Assembly (NCBI RefSeq): GCF_020404405.1
Contig: NZ_JAIZDA010000024.1
Coordinates: 1-56,393 of the forward strand
Direction of reading: 5' to 3'
Length of the DNA: 56,393 bases
From: Novosphingobium sp. FKTRR1
GTDB taxonomy: Bacteria > Pseudomonadota > Alphaproteobacteria > Sphingomonadales > Sphingomonadaceae
The notes beneath the pieces are model-generated. The model was not told where the DNA came from. It worked only from the letters and a program-made list of their open reading frames with translations, and did not search any database. The position numbers were made by a program, and so were the translations under genes. This document shows positions 19,322 to 26,498 of the stretch, one piece after another (within the stretch, counting starts at the first letter, position 1; every line of letters begins with the position of its first letter).

Positions 19322-20731
19322 CTAGAGCGGCACGGCATTCACGATGTGGGCCTGCGTGTATTCCAGCAACCCGGCTTCGCCCAGTTCACTGCCCAGACCT
19401 GATTGCTTCACGCCGCGAAACGGGATGTCGGCCTCGATCGCCAGATGCTGGTTCACCCACACGGTTCCGGTGTTGATCCGGCGAGCGACGGCAATGGCGC
19501 GATCGGTATCCTTGCCCCAGACCGTGCCGCCCAGCCCGTAATCGCTGTCATTGGCGCGGGTGATCACATCATCGATGTCGCTGAATTTCAGCACCGGCAA
19601 GACCGGACCGAACTGTTCCTCGCGCACGAGCGGGGCGTTTTCGTCAAGATCGGCCACGATCGTGGGCGGGATGAAATAGCCGGGGCGATCCAGGGGCGCA
19701 CCGCCGGCCAGAACGGTCCCGGTCCGGGCCGCGTCAGCAAGCAGCACGGAAACCTTGTCGAATTGCATCCGGTTCTGCACCGGACCGATGGTCACGCCCT
19801 GCTCGGCGCCATCGCCGACAACGGCGTCGCGCGCCAACGCTGCGATCTCTTCGAGAAACGCGTCATAGATCGATTCATGCACATAGGCCCGCTTGACGGC
19901 GACACAGATCTGGCCCGCGTTGGTCATCGCCCCCTGATAGACCTTTTGCGCTGCCAGTTTAGCGGGCATGTCATCGAGCACGATTGCCGCGTCGTTGCCG
20001 CCAAGCTCAAGCGTCACGCGCTTTACCGTCCCTGCGGCCGACGCCATGACCTTCTTGCCGGTGGCCGTCGAGCCGGTGAATCCAACCTTGGCAATGTCCG
20101 GATGGCTGGAAAGGAGCGGCCCCAACTCGTTCTGGTCGCAGATGATGTTCGCCACGCCGGCGGGCAGCACATCGGCCAGGATCTCACCCAACCGCAGTGT
20201 GGTGAGCGGGGTGGTCGGCGCAGGCTTGGCCACCATCGTGTTGCCTGTGACAAGGCACGGCCCCAGCTTGTTGGCCAACAGGATCAGCGGAAAGTTCCAT
20301 GGCGTGATGGCAGCGCAAACGCCCAAGGGCGTGCGGTGTTCAAACACCTGATGGCCCGCTTCGTCGGTCAGCACTTTGTCGGTAACGCGCATCTGGGCGA
20401 AGCCCTTGAGCGTGAACACCGTGCCCATGATCTCGTTATGCGCCTGATCCAGCGGCTTGCCCTGTTCGCTGGTCAGCAAGCGGGCAAATTCATCGGCACG
20501 GGCCAGCAAACGATCCGCAATGGTGTCAACCAGCGCGGCCCGCTCGTCCTGCGTCCGCGCGGACCATGCTGGAAAGGCGGCCTTGGCGGCGGCAACTGCG
20601 GCCTCAAGCTGGGCGACGTCAGCCTTGGGGCAGCGCGCGATGACTTGCTCATTGGCCGGATTGATCACGTCGAAATGATCGGCACCGGCCACCAGTCGGC
20701 CGTCGATCAGCAGGTTGAAGGATGCGGTCAT
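19322..20731 (-). CDS. NAD(P)-dependent aldehyde dehydrogenase
   Basis: Oxidises an aldehyde to the acid with NAD(P)+; cytosolic. The 469-aa sequence is a complete ALDH superfamily member. N146 (in TPWNFP), K169, the FTGST cofactor loop (218-222), general base E242 (LELGGND) and nucleophile C276 (GQICV) are all present. It starts 32 nt after the stop of the aryl-alcohol dehydrogenase gene on the same strand, so the pair would carry alcohol to aldehyde to acid. Sequence features such as VFEHRTPLGV fit the broad benzaldehyde/succinate-semialdehyde/phenylacetaldehyde group. Substrate is not readable from sequence; an aromatic aldehyde is inferred from the partner. Confidence 0.9.
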   Translation of the reverse strand: MTASFNLLIDGRLVAGADHFDVINPANEQVIARCPKADVAQLEAAVAAAKAAFPAWSARTQDERAALVDTIADRLLARADEFARLLTSEQGKPLDQAHNEIMGTVFTLKGFAQMRVTDKVLTDEAGHQVFEHRTPLGVCAAITPWNFPLILLANKLGPCLVTGNTMVAKPAPTTPLTTLRLGEILADVLPAGVANIICDQNELGPLLSSHPDIAKVGFTGSTATGKKVMASAAGTVKRVTLELGGNDAAIVLDDMPAKLAAQKVYQGAMTNAGQICVAVKRAYVHESIYDAFLEEIAALARDAVVGDGAEQGVTIGPVQNRMQFDKVSVLLADAARTGTVLAGGAPLDRPGYFIPPTIVADLDENAPLVREEQFGPVLPVLKFSDIDDVITRANDSDYGLGGTVWGKDTDRAIAVARRINTGTVWVNQHLAIEADIPFRGVKQSGLGSELGEAGLLEYTQAHIVNAVPL

Positions 20732-20763
20732 GGCAGGTGTCCTTGGTGGAGAGTCAGGTAGGT

Positions 20764-21876
20764 TCAGGGCAAGCGCAACACGGGCTTGATCACCCGCCCG
20801 CCCTCGCCCGCCTCGATTGCGGCGGTGATGTCGGCAAACTCGAAAAAGCGCACCAGCCGGTCGAACGGAAATTTGCCAGCCCGGTAATGCGCGATCAGTT
20901 CGGGGATGAAGGTTGCGGGATCGGCGCTGCCTTCGACCACACCGCGCACCACGCGCCCGCCACTCATAAGCAGTGTCGCATCGGCCGCGATGTCCGCGCC
21001 GGGCGCATAGGCTCCGACCAGCGCCAGTTCGCCACGATTGGCCAGCGCCGGTATCGCCGCATTGCAGACCGAGGCGATGCCGGTGGTGTCGACGATGTAG
21101 TCAAACCCCGCCGGACGCCCTGCCGCCGCCGCATGCGCGGTCATGCCAGCACGATCGGCGAGAAAGGCATGGGTGGCGCCCAGCTCGCGGGCCAGATCCA
21201 CCCGCGCCGGATTGATATCCAGCGCCACGATCACGCTGGCCCCGGCAATCTGCGCCGCCATGACCGCCGACAAGCCGACCGCGCCCGCGCCGATCACCGC
21301 GACGCTTGAACCGGCGCGCACCTTCAGCGCGTTGAGCACCGCGCCCGCGCCCGTCTGGATGCCGCAGCCCAATGGCCCCAGCAGTTCCAGGGGCAAGTCC
21401 TTGTCCACCTTCACCGCATTGCGCCGGTTGACCACTACATGGCTGGCGAACGAGGATTGGCCAAAGACATGGCTGTGGACCGCCTGCCCCGCCGCATCGG
21501 TCAGCGCGGTCGAGCCATCCCCGCGCCCACCGAAGAAGTTGAGCGGCACCCACGCCTCGCAATAGGCAGGCGCGTGATCGTGGCAGGCACCGCAGCCCCC
21601 GCAAGAGGCGAAGGACAGCACCACGTGATCGCCGACAGCGAGATCGCGAACTTCGCTGCCCACCGCTTCGACCACGCCAGAGCCCTCGTGCCCCAGCACC
21701 ACCGGCATCGGCACGGGCAGCAGGGCATCGCGCATGACCATATCGGTGTGGCACACTCCCACACCGACGATGCGCACCAGCACTTCATCCCCGCGCGGAT
21801 CTTCCAGAGAAAGACGTTCGAGAGCGGGGGCCGATTTGGGCGTGCGTTGCACGGCTGCGAGAATGTCTGTCGGCAT
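20764..21876 (-). CDS. zinc-dependent aryl-alcohol dehydrogenase (benzyl alcohol dehydrogenase type)
   Basis: MDR-superfamily alcohol dehydrogenase, 370 aa, expected to oxidise a benzyl-type or similar alcohol with NAD+. I start at ATG 21876, preceded by AGGA at 8 nt; an upstream in-frame start adds 12 unrelated residues. Catalytic zinc ligands C42 (GVCHTD), H63/E64 (GHEGSG) and C171 (PLGCGIQTGAGAVLNAL) and all four structural zinc cysteines (92, 95, 98, 106) are present. The Rossmann GAGAVG lies at 196-201 with D220 favouring NAD. The segment around C171 and the ending 'KFPFDRLV..' closely resemble TOL-plasmid XylB, which supports an aromatic alcohol. It lies between the TonB receptor and aldehyde dehydrogenase genes in one apparent operon. 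Confidence 0.9.
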   Translation of the reverse strand: MPTDILAAVQRTPKSAPALERLSLEDPRGDEVLVRIVGVGVCHTDMVMRDALLPVPMPVVLGHEGSGVVEAVGSEVRDLAVGDHVVLSFASCGGCGACHDHAPAYCEAWVPLNFFGGRGDGSTALTDAAGQAVHSHVFGQSSFASHVVVNRRNAVKVDKDLPLELLGPLGCGIQTGAGAVLNALKVRAGSSVAVIGAGAVGLSAVMAAQIAGASVIVALDINPARVDLARELGATHAFLADRAGMTAHAAAAGRPAGFDYIVDTTGIASVCNAAIPALANRGELALVGAYAPGADIAADATLLMSGGRVVRGVVEGSADPATFIPELIAHYRAGKFPFDRLVRFFEFADITAAIEAGEGGRVIKPVLRLP

Positions 21877-21953
21877 GTTCGGGCTTCCTGCCAAAAAATG
21901 AGATTGTGGCATCCGGCGCGCCCGATCAGCAGGCGCGCCGGCAGGACAGAATG

Positions 21954-24434
21954 TCAGAACTTCACGCCAAGGCGCGCGTACCAGACGCTTGGGCGATTGT
22001 AGGTGCCGACTTTGGCGCCAAACCCGTCGTTCTGGTTGCCCGTCACCAGAAAGCGCTTGTTGAAGATGTTATCGACACCCAGCGTCAGCGTCCAATGATC
22101 GACAGGCGGCGTATAGGTAATGTTGGCGTTCACCAGATTGACCCAGCCCTGGATGAAATCGTTCTGGTAGTCCTTGGCCATGGCGCTTTTGAAGTTGAGA
22201 TCGCCATGCAGCGCCACGCTATCGCCCCGGCCCAGATCCGCTGTGTAGGTCGCGCCAAAGCTGCCCGACCACTTGGGCGTGTTCGGCAGTTTGAAGCCAT
22301 AGGCAAAACCAGCCGCGGTCGCGACACTGCCCAGCGAGATGTATTTGGCGTCCATGTAGCTGACCGAACCGGTCACGCGCAGCGCCGGAATCGGGCGGGC
22401 TTCTCCGTCCACCTCGATCCCCTTGATCCGCGATTGCCCGGCGTTGATGAACCATGGCACGAACGCCGTCTGGGCGCTGGTCACGGTCAGTTGCATGTCC
22501 TTGTAGTCGGTCCAGAAGCCAGTGACGTTCAGGCGCAGGCGACGATCGAACAAGTCGCTCTTGACACCGACCTCATACGTATTGGCGTGTTCCGGGCGGA
22601 AGCTGGGTGGCTGGGTGGGATCCGGGTTCAGCGCCGTGGTGGCGGCCAGCGGCACCGCCAGACGCGTGGTCCAGCCTCCGCTCTTGTAGCCTTGCGCGAA
22701 CGAGGCATAGGCCATCACATCGCGGTTCACGTGGTATTCCAGTCCGGCGTGGATCGAGGTGTTGGTCGCCGCCTGACGGAATTGCCCCAGTGGGAACACG
22801 CGCGACAGATTGGTTGGATCGGGGAACGCTGCGGGCGGGATGCCCAGCGTCAGCCCGATCTGGTTCAACTCGCTCTGGCCGCCGCTGAACAGCTTGTGTT
22901 CCTGCGTATAGCGAAGGCCGAAAGTGGCCCCCAGCGCCTCGGTGATCTTGAGGTTGTTGTGCGTGAACAGCGCCCAGGCCTTGTTGGTGAATGCGTTCGG
23001 CCCATCGACCTGCACCAGCCCTTCGCCAAAGACCACTTTGTCGTGCAGGTCGCCGCCCTCGTTGAAGTAATAAGCGCCCACCACCGACTTGAGCCGGTCG
23101 GCAAAGGCATGCACGTTAAGCTGCAATTCCTGACTGAACTGATGCTGGTTCATCGAAAACGTGGTCTCGCCCATGTCGAGCGGCGAGCCGTCGATGTCGG
23201 TACCGAACGACGAGGTCAAACGGCGCCATGCGGTGATCGACTTGACCGCAACATCGGGCGACAACTTGTAGTCGATCGTGCCCGATGTACCCCATGCCGT
23301 GACGTACGAATAGTTGGCGCCGTTGGCATACGTCGTATCGATATTGTTGGTGATGAAGCCATTGCTGAAGGGCAGGTACTTGCCGGTGGCTTGCAGGTTG
23401 GTGTTCACCTTGCCCTTGATCTGGCAGATGCCCGGAAGGGCCGACACGCCCGCCACGCACAAGTTATAGAACGTGGCGAACGTGTTGCCGCCGGGCTGTC
23501 CCAGCGCCTGATTGGTGGCTATCAGCGTTTCGGCGGCGGCCTCTTCATTGGCGTGGGTGTAGTCGCCGGCGATGACAACCGTGAGATCGCGCGCAGGCGT
23601 CCATTTCAGCTTGCCACGGATGCTCCGGCTGTTTTCGCCGCCCTGCGTGCTGCTGCCACCCACCGGGGCTGAGGTCAGGAAGTTGCCTTCGTTCGACAGG
23701 ATCGTGCTCCCGGCGACAGGCCCTGTTGCGGTGCCGGTCAGCGGGTTCACCTCCTTGCCGGTGACGGTGTAGGGGATGCGGTGCTGATAGCCATCCTGAT
23801 GGCTGGAGCCAAAGCTGAACGATGCCGCCAGCGTATCGGTGATGGGCAGGTTGACCATGCCCTTCACGTCCAGCCGATTGTAGCTGCCGGTCGTCACATT
23901 ACCCTTGAACGCAAAATCGTGGGTCGGATCAGCCGTCACCACGCTGACCGCGCCGCCGATGGTGTTGCGTCCGAACAGCGTGCCTTGCGGACCTTTGAGG
24001 ATTTCGACGCGGGACACATCGACCAGATCAAGCGCAGCACCCACCGTCCGCGCGAAATAGACGCCATCGACATAAAGCCCGACACCCGGTTCCATGTTGA
24101 AGCCAAAGTCGTTCTGACCGATGCCGCGGATATAGGCACTCATGATGGTGGATGAGCCCGCGAAGGGCGATGCGCGGTCGATCTGCACGCTGGGCGTGAA
24201 GGCGGACATCTGCGTGATGTTGGTGATGCCGCGCTGCTGCAACTGCGCCTCGCCCATGGCAGTGATGGCAATGGGCACGCTTTGTACGTTTTCGGCGCGC
24301 TTCTGTGCGGTCACGACGATTTCACCGACGCCGACATCGCCGGCTTGTGTCGGCACATCCTGAGCGGCCGCAGCTTGCCCAAGGCTGGCCAGCGCGACTG
24401 CGGCCACGCTCGCGCTCAAGCGGTAAACCTTCAT
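21954..24434 (-). CDS. TonB-dependent outer-membrane receptor
   Basis: Energy-coupled outer-membrane transporter, 826 aa. Residues 1-24 form a signal peptide (cleavage after QAAAA), followed by a TonB-box-like GEIVVTAQKR at about 37-46. The plug domain follows, with motifs VEILKGPQGTLFGRNTIGG and YIRGIGQNDFG, then a 22-stranded-type barrel ending ARLGVKF. GGGAG stands upstream of ATG 24434. It resembles the large sphingomonad family of receptors for non-iron substrates. It is the first gene of the minus-strand set with the alcohol and aldehyde dehydrogenases, so it probably imports the alcohol or a precursor rather than a siderophore. That substrate link is inference. Confidence 0.9.
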   Translation of the reverse strand: MKVYRLSASVAAVALASLGQAAAAQDVPTQAGDVGVGEIVVTAQKRAENVQSVPIAITAMGEAQLQQRGITNITQMSAFTPSVQIDRASPFAGSSTIMSAYIRGIGQNDFGFNMEPGVGLYVDGVYFARTVGAALDLVDVSRVEILKGPQGTLFGRNTIGGAVSVVTADPTHDFAFKGNVTTGSYNRLDVKGMVNLPITDTLAASFSFGSSHQDGYQHRIPYTVTGKEVNPLTGTATGPVAGSTILSNEGNFLTSAPVGGSSTQGGENSRSIRGKLKWTPARDLTVVIAGDYTHANEEAAAETLIATNQALGQPGGNTFATFYNLCVAGVSALPGICQIKGKVNTNLQATGKYLPFSNGFITNNIDTTYANGANYSYVTAWGTSGTIDYKLSPDVAVKSITAWRRLTSSFGTDIDGSPLDMGETTFSMNQHQFSQELQLNVHAFADRLKSVVGAYYFNEGGDLHDKVVFGEGLVQVDGPNAFTNKAWALFTHNNLKITEALGATFGLRYTQEHKLFSGGQSELNQIGLTLGIPPAAFPDPTNLSRVFPLGQFRQAATNTSIHAGLEYHVNRDVMAYASFAQGYKSGGWTTRLAVPLAATTALNPDPTQPPSFRPEHANTYEVGVKSDLFDRRLRLNVTGFWTDYKDMQLTVTSAQTAFVPWFINAGQSRIKGIEVDGEARPIPALRVTGSVSYMDAKYISLGSVATAAGFAYGFKLPNTPKWSGSFGATYTADLGRGDSVALHGDLNFKSAMAKDYQNDFIQGWVNLVNANITYTPPVDHWTLTLGVDNIFNKRFLVTGNQNDGFGAKVGTYNRPSVWYARLGVKF

Positions 24435-24651
24435 ACGACATCACTCCCTGAACAATTATTGCTTCGTTCCATTTCTAGAACCAGCTTCGGGCGTGGGCTT
24501 TGACGATCGCGTAAAAACGCATGACAAATGCGAAAGCGTGCTCTCGCACGTCGATCGATGTGCATCGGGCTTGCGCATTTTGTTATATTGCATAATATTG
24601 TTTGGGCAGAGGACTCCGCGACAAAGACGGACTTTTGCGAGGGAGGATCGC
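24435..24651. promoter_or_regulatory. divergent promoter region between receptor operon and AraC-type gene
   Basis: This 217-bp spacer must carry both promoters. It becomes AT-rich at 24571-24600, where TTGCGCATTTTG (24571) and TTGCATAATATTG (24588) form an imperfect direct repeat 17 nt apart, a layout used by AraC-family regulators. CGTGC-N4-GCACG at 24537-24550 is a short perfect inverted repeat. I cannot fix exact -35/-10 boxes; the regulator's own start has GGGAGG at 24641-24646. Confidence 0.4.
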
Positions 24652-25584
24652 ATGTTCCAACAGTTCTCGACGCGGGGATTGCAACCGTCCGAACGCGTTG
24701 ACGCCTGGAACAACGTCATCGGCCAAACCTATAGCGGCCTGTCGGCCAGTCCGCTCCGCCCCGGATTTGCCGCCCGGATCGCGCGCTGGGAATTGGGCGA
24801 CACGATCCTGACGCGGCCTGCCTCGACCGCCGTTTCGGTGGAGCGGCATCACGCTTCGCTGCAACACCCGGTCAGCCGCAAGGTGTTGCTGCATTGCCTC
24901 CATCAAGGTTCGGGCCGGCTGCGCCACCGTCGGCGCGAAGTCGATCTGCGTCAGGGCGACCTGATGGTCTGTGCGGCTGAGGAAAACTACCGCTTCGACA
25001 TGCACGGCGACCACGAATTGCTGATTGCCGAGTTTGATCTCGCCGCCTTTGGCGAAACGCCGGTCGCGTGGATCGACGATGTCATCGCCCGTGCCATCCC
25101 GCGCGAAACCGCGGGCGCACGCCTGCTGAACGACTTCATGCTTTCGCTCTGGCGTGAGGGCGAGATGCTGGACGATGAAGCGCCGCGCGCCGAATTCGGC
25201 CGGGTTTTCGCAGACATGGCGCTCGCCTGTCTGCGTCCGTCTTTTGGCGTTCGCTTGAGCGAGCAGGCACCCTTATGGCAACGCGCAAAGGCCATCATCG
25301 CGTCACGCCTTGCCGACAGCAGCCTTACCCCTGCCGCGCTCGCACAGGAACTTGGAGTCGGCTTGCGCAGCCTTCAGGCAGCAGCAGCAGCCGCCAATAC
25401 CACACCCGGCAGCTTCATCACCCAAAAGCGCCTCATGCTGGCGCAACAACTGCTTGTGGCTGAACGCTATCGCTCAGTCACCGAAATCGCCTTTGACTGC
25501 GGATTTGAAGACAGCAGCTACTTTTCCAAGCGATTCCGCCAGAAATTCGGCGTCAGCCCGAATCAATTCAGGACAACAAACTGA
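24652..25584 (+). CDS. AraC/XylS-family activator, FeaR-like
   Basis: DNA-binding regulator, 310 aa, start ATG 24652 with GGGAGG 5 nt upstream. The N-terminal ~180 residues form a cupin-like sensor of the FeaR/NahR-independent 'AraC-binding-like' type (VLLHCLHQGSGRLRHRRREV). The C-terminal ~100 residues are the double helix-turn-helix domain, including SLTPAALAQELGVGLRSLQ and the signature AFDCGFEDSSYFSKRFRQKFGVSPNQFR. It is divergent from the receptor, alcohol dehydrogenase and aldehyde dehydrogenase genes, so it most likely activates them in response to the substrate or aldehyde. FeaR of E. coli does this for phenylacetaldehyde genes. The target assignment is inferred from position. Confidence 0.88.
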   Translation: MFQQFSTRGLQPSERVDAWNNVIGQTYSGLSASPLRPGFAARIARWELGDTILTRPASTAVSVERHHASLQHPVSRKVLLHCLHQGSGRLRHRRREVDLRQGDLMVCAAEENYRFDMHGDHELLIAEFDLAAFGETPVAWIDDVIARAIPRETAGARLLNDFMLSLWREGEMLDDEAPRAEFGRVFADMALACLRPSFGVRLSEQAPLWQRAKAIIASRLADSSLTPAALAQELGVGLRSLQAAAAAANTTPGSFITQKRLMLAQQLLVAERYRSVTEIAFDCGFEDSSYFSKRFRQKFGVSPNQFRTTN

Positions 25585-25671
25585 ACAAGATCTTGGCGGC
25601 AGAGATATTTTGAAGCCTTCTGCCGTCAGTACCCGCGGCCAATCCAACCCGATTGGTGACAGGATCACCTA

Positions 25672-25956
25672 GGTCGTAAACTCATAAATCGCGCCATCGA
25701 GGTTTGAAGCAAAACGGCTCAGTGCAAGGAGGGAAGGCGCAGGGATATGTCGATATCTCAAGCCTTTCCGACGCCGCAATGGGCCGTTTTGGTCAAACGA
25801 AGTTCACCGCAAGGTAAATCCCGAAGGGACACCCGAACGGCTTCGATCTCGAACGGAAGCAACCTTGGAAAGGCAACCAGCCTTCCCGGCGGTCGCTTCC
25901 GTCCGATATCTTCGCCGTTCGGGTGCCTCGATGGCGCGATTTATGAGTTTACGACC
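25672..25956. mobile_element. 285-bp MITE with 31-bp perfect terminal inverted repeats and TA flanks
   Basis: Bases 25672-25702 (starting GGTCGTAAACTCATAAATCG) are repeated exactly in inverse at 25926-25956. TA lies immediately outside each end (25670-25671 and 25957-25958), as expected for the TA target duplication of IS630/Tc1-mariner elements. The interior has no credible gene. It contains further palindromes: CACCCGAACGGC (25830-25841) pairs with GCCGTTCGGGTG (25914-25925), and a CAAAACGGC arm pairs with GGCCGTTTTG near 25784. It would therefore fold into a multi-branched hairpin if transcribed. No transposase is present, so it would be moved in trans. Confidence 0.8.
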
Positions 25957-25974
25957 TAAACGAACCAGCAAGAG

Positions 25975-26060
25975 CTAGGCGGCGTGGAGGCTAACCGCTG
26001 ACGCTTGGGCAACGTGGACATCTTCCACGAGGCCGTGAGGAAAATCTCCGCGCCGCCTAG
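25975..26060. repeat. 86-bp palindromic unit
   Basis: CTAGGCGGCGTGGAG (25975-25989) pairs with CTCCGCGCCGCCTAG (26046-26060), 14 of 15 positions, with the mismatch a permitted G-U in one transcript. Inside is a second perfect stem, CGTGGA-N5-TCCACG, enclosed by GGC/GCC. It starts 17 nt after the TA flank of the MITE. It may be a second small mobile unit, a REP-like repeat or a structured RNA. I could not match it to a known riboswitch. Confidence 0.5.
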
Positions 26061-26498
26061 ACCTTATAACCAGATTCAATCCTCTTGAATGACAATTGAC
26101 GAACCAGATCACACTCCATGAAAATTGACCATTTCTGTTAAAACGATGAAATATCCATCACTCAATCTCGTACACATTTGAGATCAAACAAGGCCTTTTT
26201 CGCCGAAATTTATTCTCAGAACTCGGCAAGGACGGCTCCCGATAAAGATCGGTCAGCTCAAAACTTGTTCGTCCAAGACATTTTCGATAAAAATGTTTTG
26301 AAAAGCCGTGAAACGTCGATAGTCTGCGCAACAATCAGAAACATACTGGGTCCACCCCATTGCCGCTCGAACCGACGTCCACCCGACCAATGCGTGGTCG
26401 GGTGGACGCTGGGCACGTTTGGCGGCGGGGACCGCTGTTACCACGCTTCTTCGACCTGAATGCCACGTGTTTCGCATAGTGCGCCCGGGGGATTTATC
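26061..26498 (+). promoter_or_regulatory. AT-rich leader region of the GLUG protein gene
   Basis: This 438-bp gene-free stretch is visibly AT-rich (26061-26340) against its GC-rich surroundings. It contains a weak promoter candidate TTGACC (26125-26130), 18-nt spacer, AAATAT (26149-26154). A second AATTGAC lies at 26094. A frame of 93 codons crosses it, but it has no ribosome site and no recognisable domain, and I do not call it a gene. The hairpin at 26377-26407 is listed separately. Confidence 0.4.
26377..26407 (+). promoter_or_regulatory. perfect 13-bp stem-loop in the leader of the GLUG protein gene
   Basis: GTCCACCCGACCA and TGGTCGGGTGGAC pair perfectly around the 5-nt loop ATGCG. It ends about 90 nt before the chosen start codon. 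No T-run follows on either strand, so it is not a standard terminator. A leader RNA hairpin or an operator is possible. Confidence 0.5.

Noticed and set aside
21906..23672. 588-codon plus-strand frame opposite the TonB receptor
   Set aside because: It is antisense to a well-recognised receptor and shows no domain.
25747..25959. 70-codon frame inside the MITE
   Set aside because: It runs into the terminal inverted repeat, has no ribosome site and no homology I recognise.
25975..26060. Known riboswitch (fluoride, c-di-GMP, ZTP) at the 86-bp palindrome
   Set aside because: The conserved core sequences of these classes are not present; only generic hairpins are shared.
26178..26459. 93-codon frame in the AT-rich leader
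   Set aside because: It lacks a ribosome site, crosses the 13-bp hairpin and ends just before the GLUG gene; composition is not coding-like.
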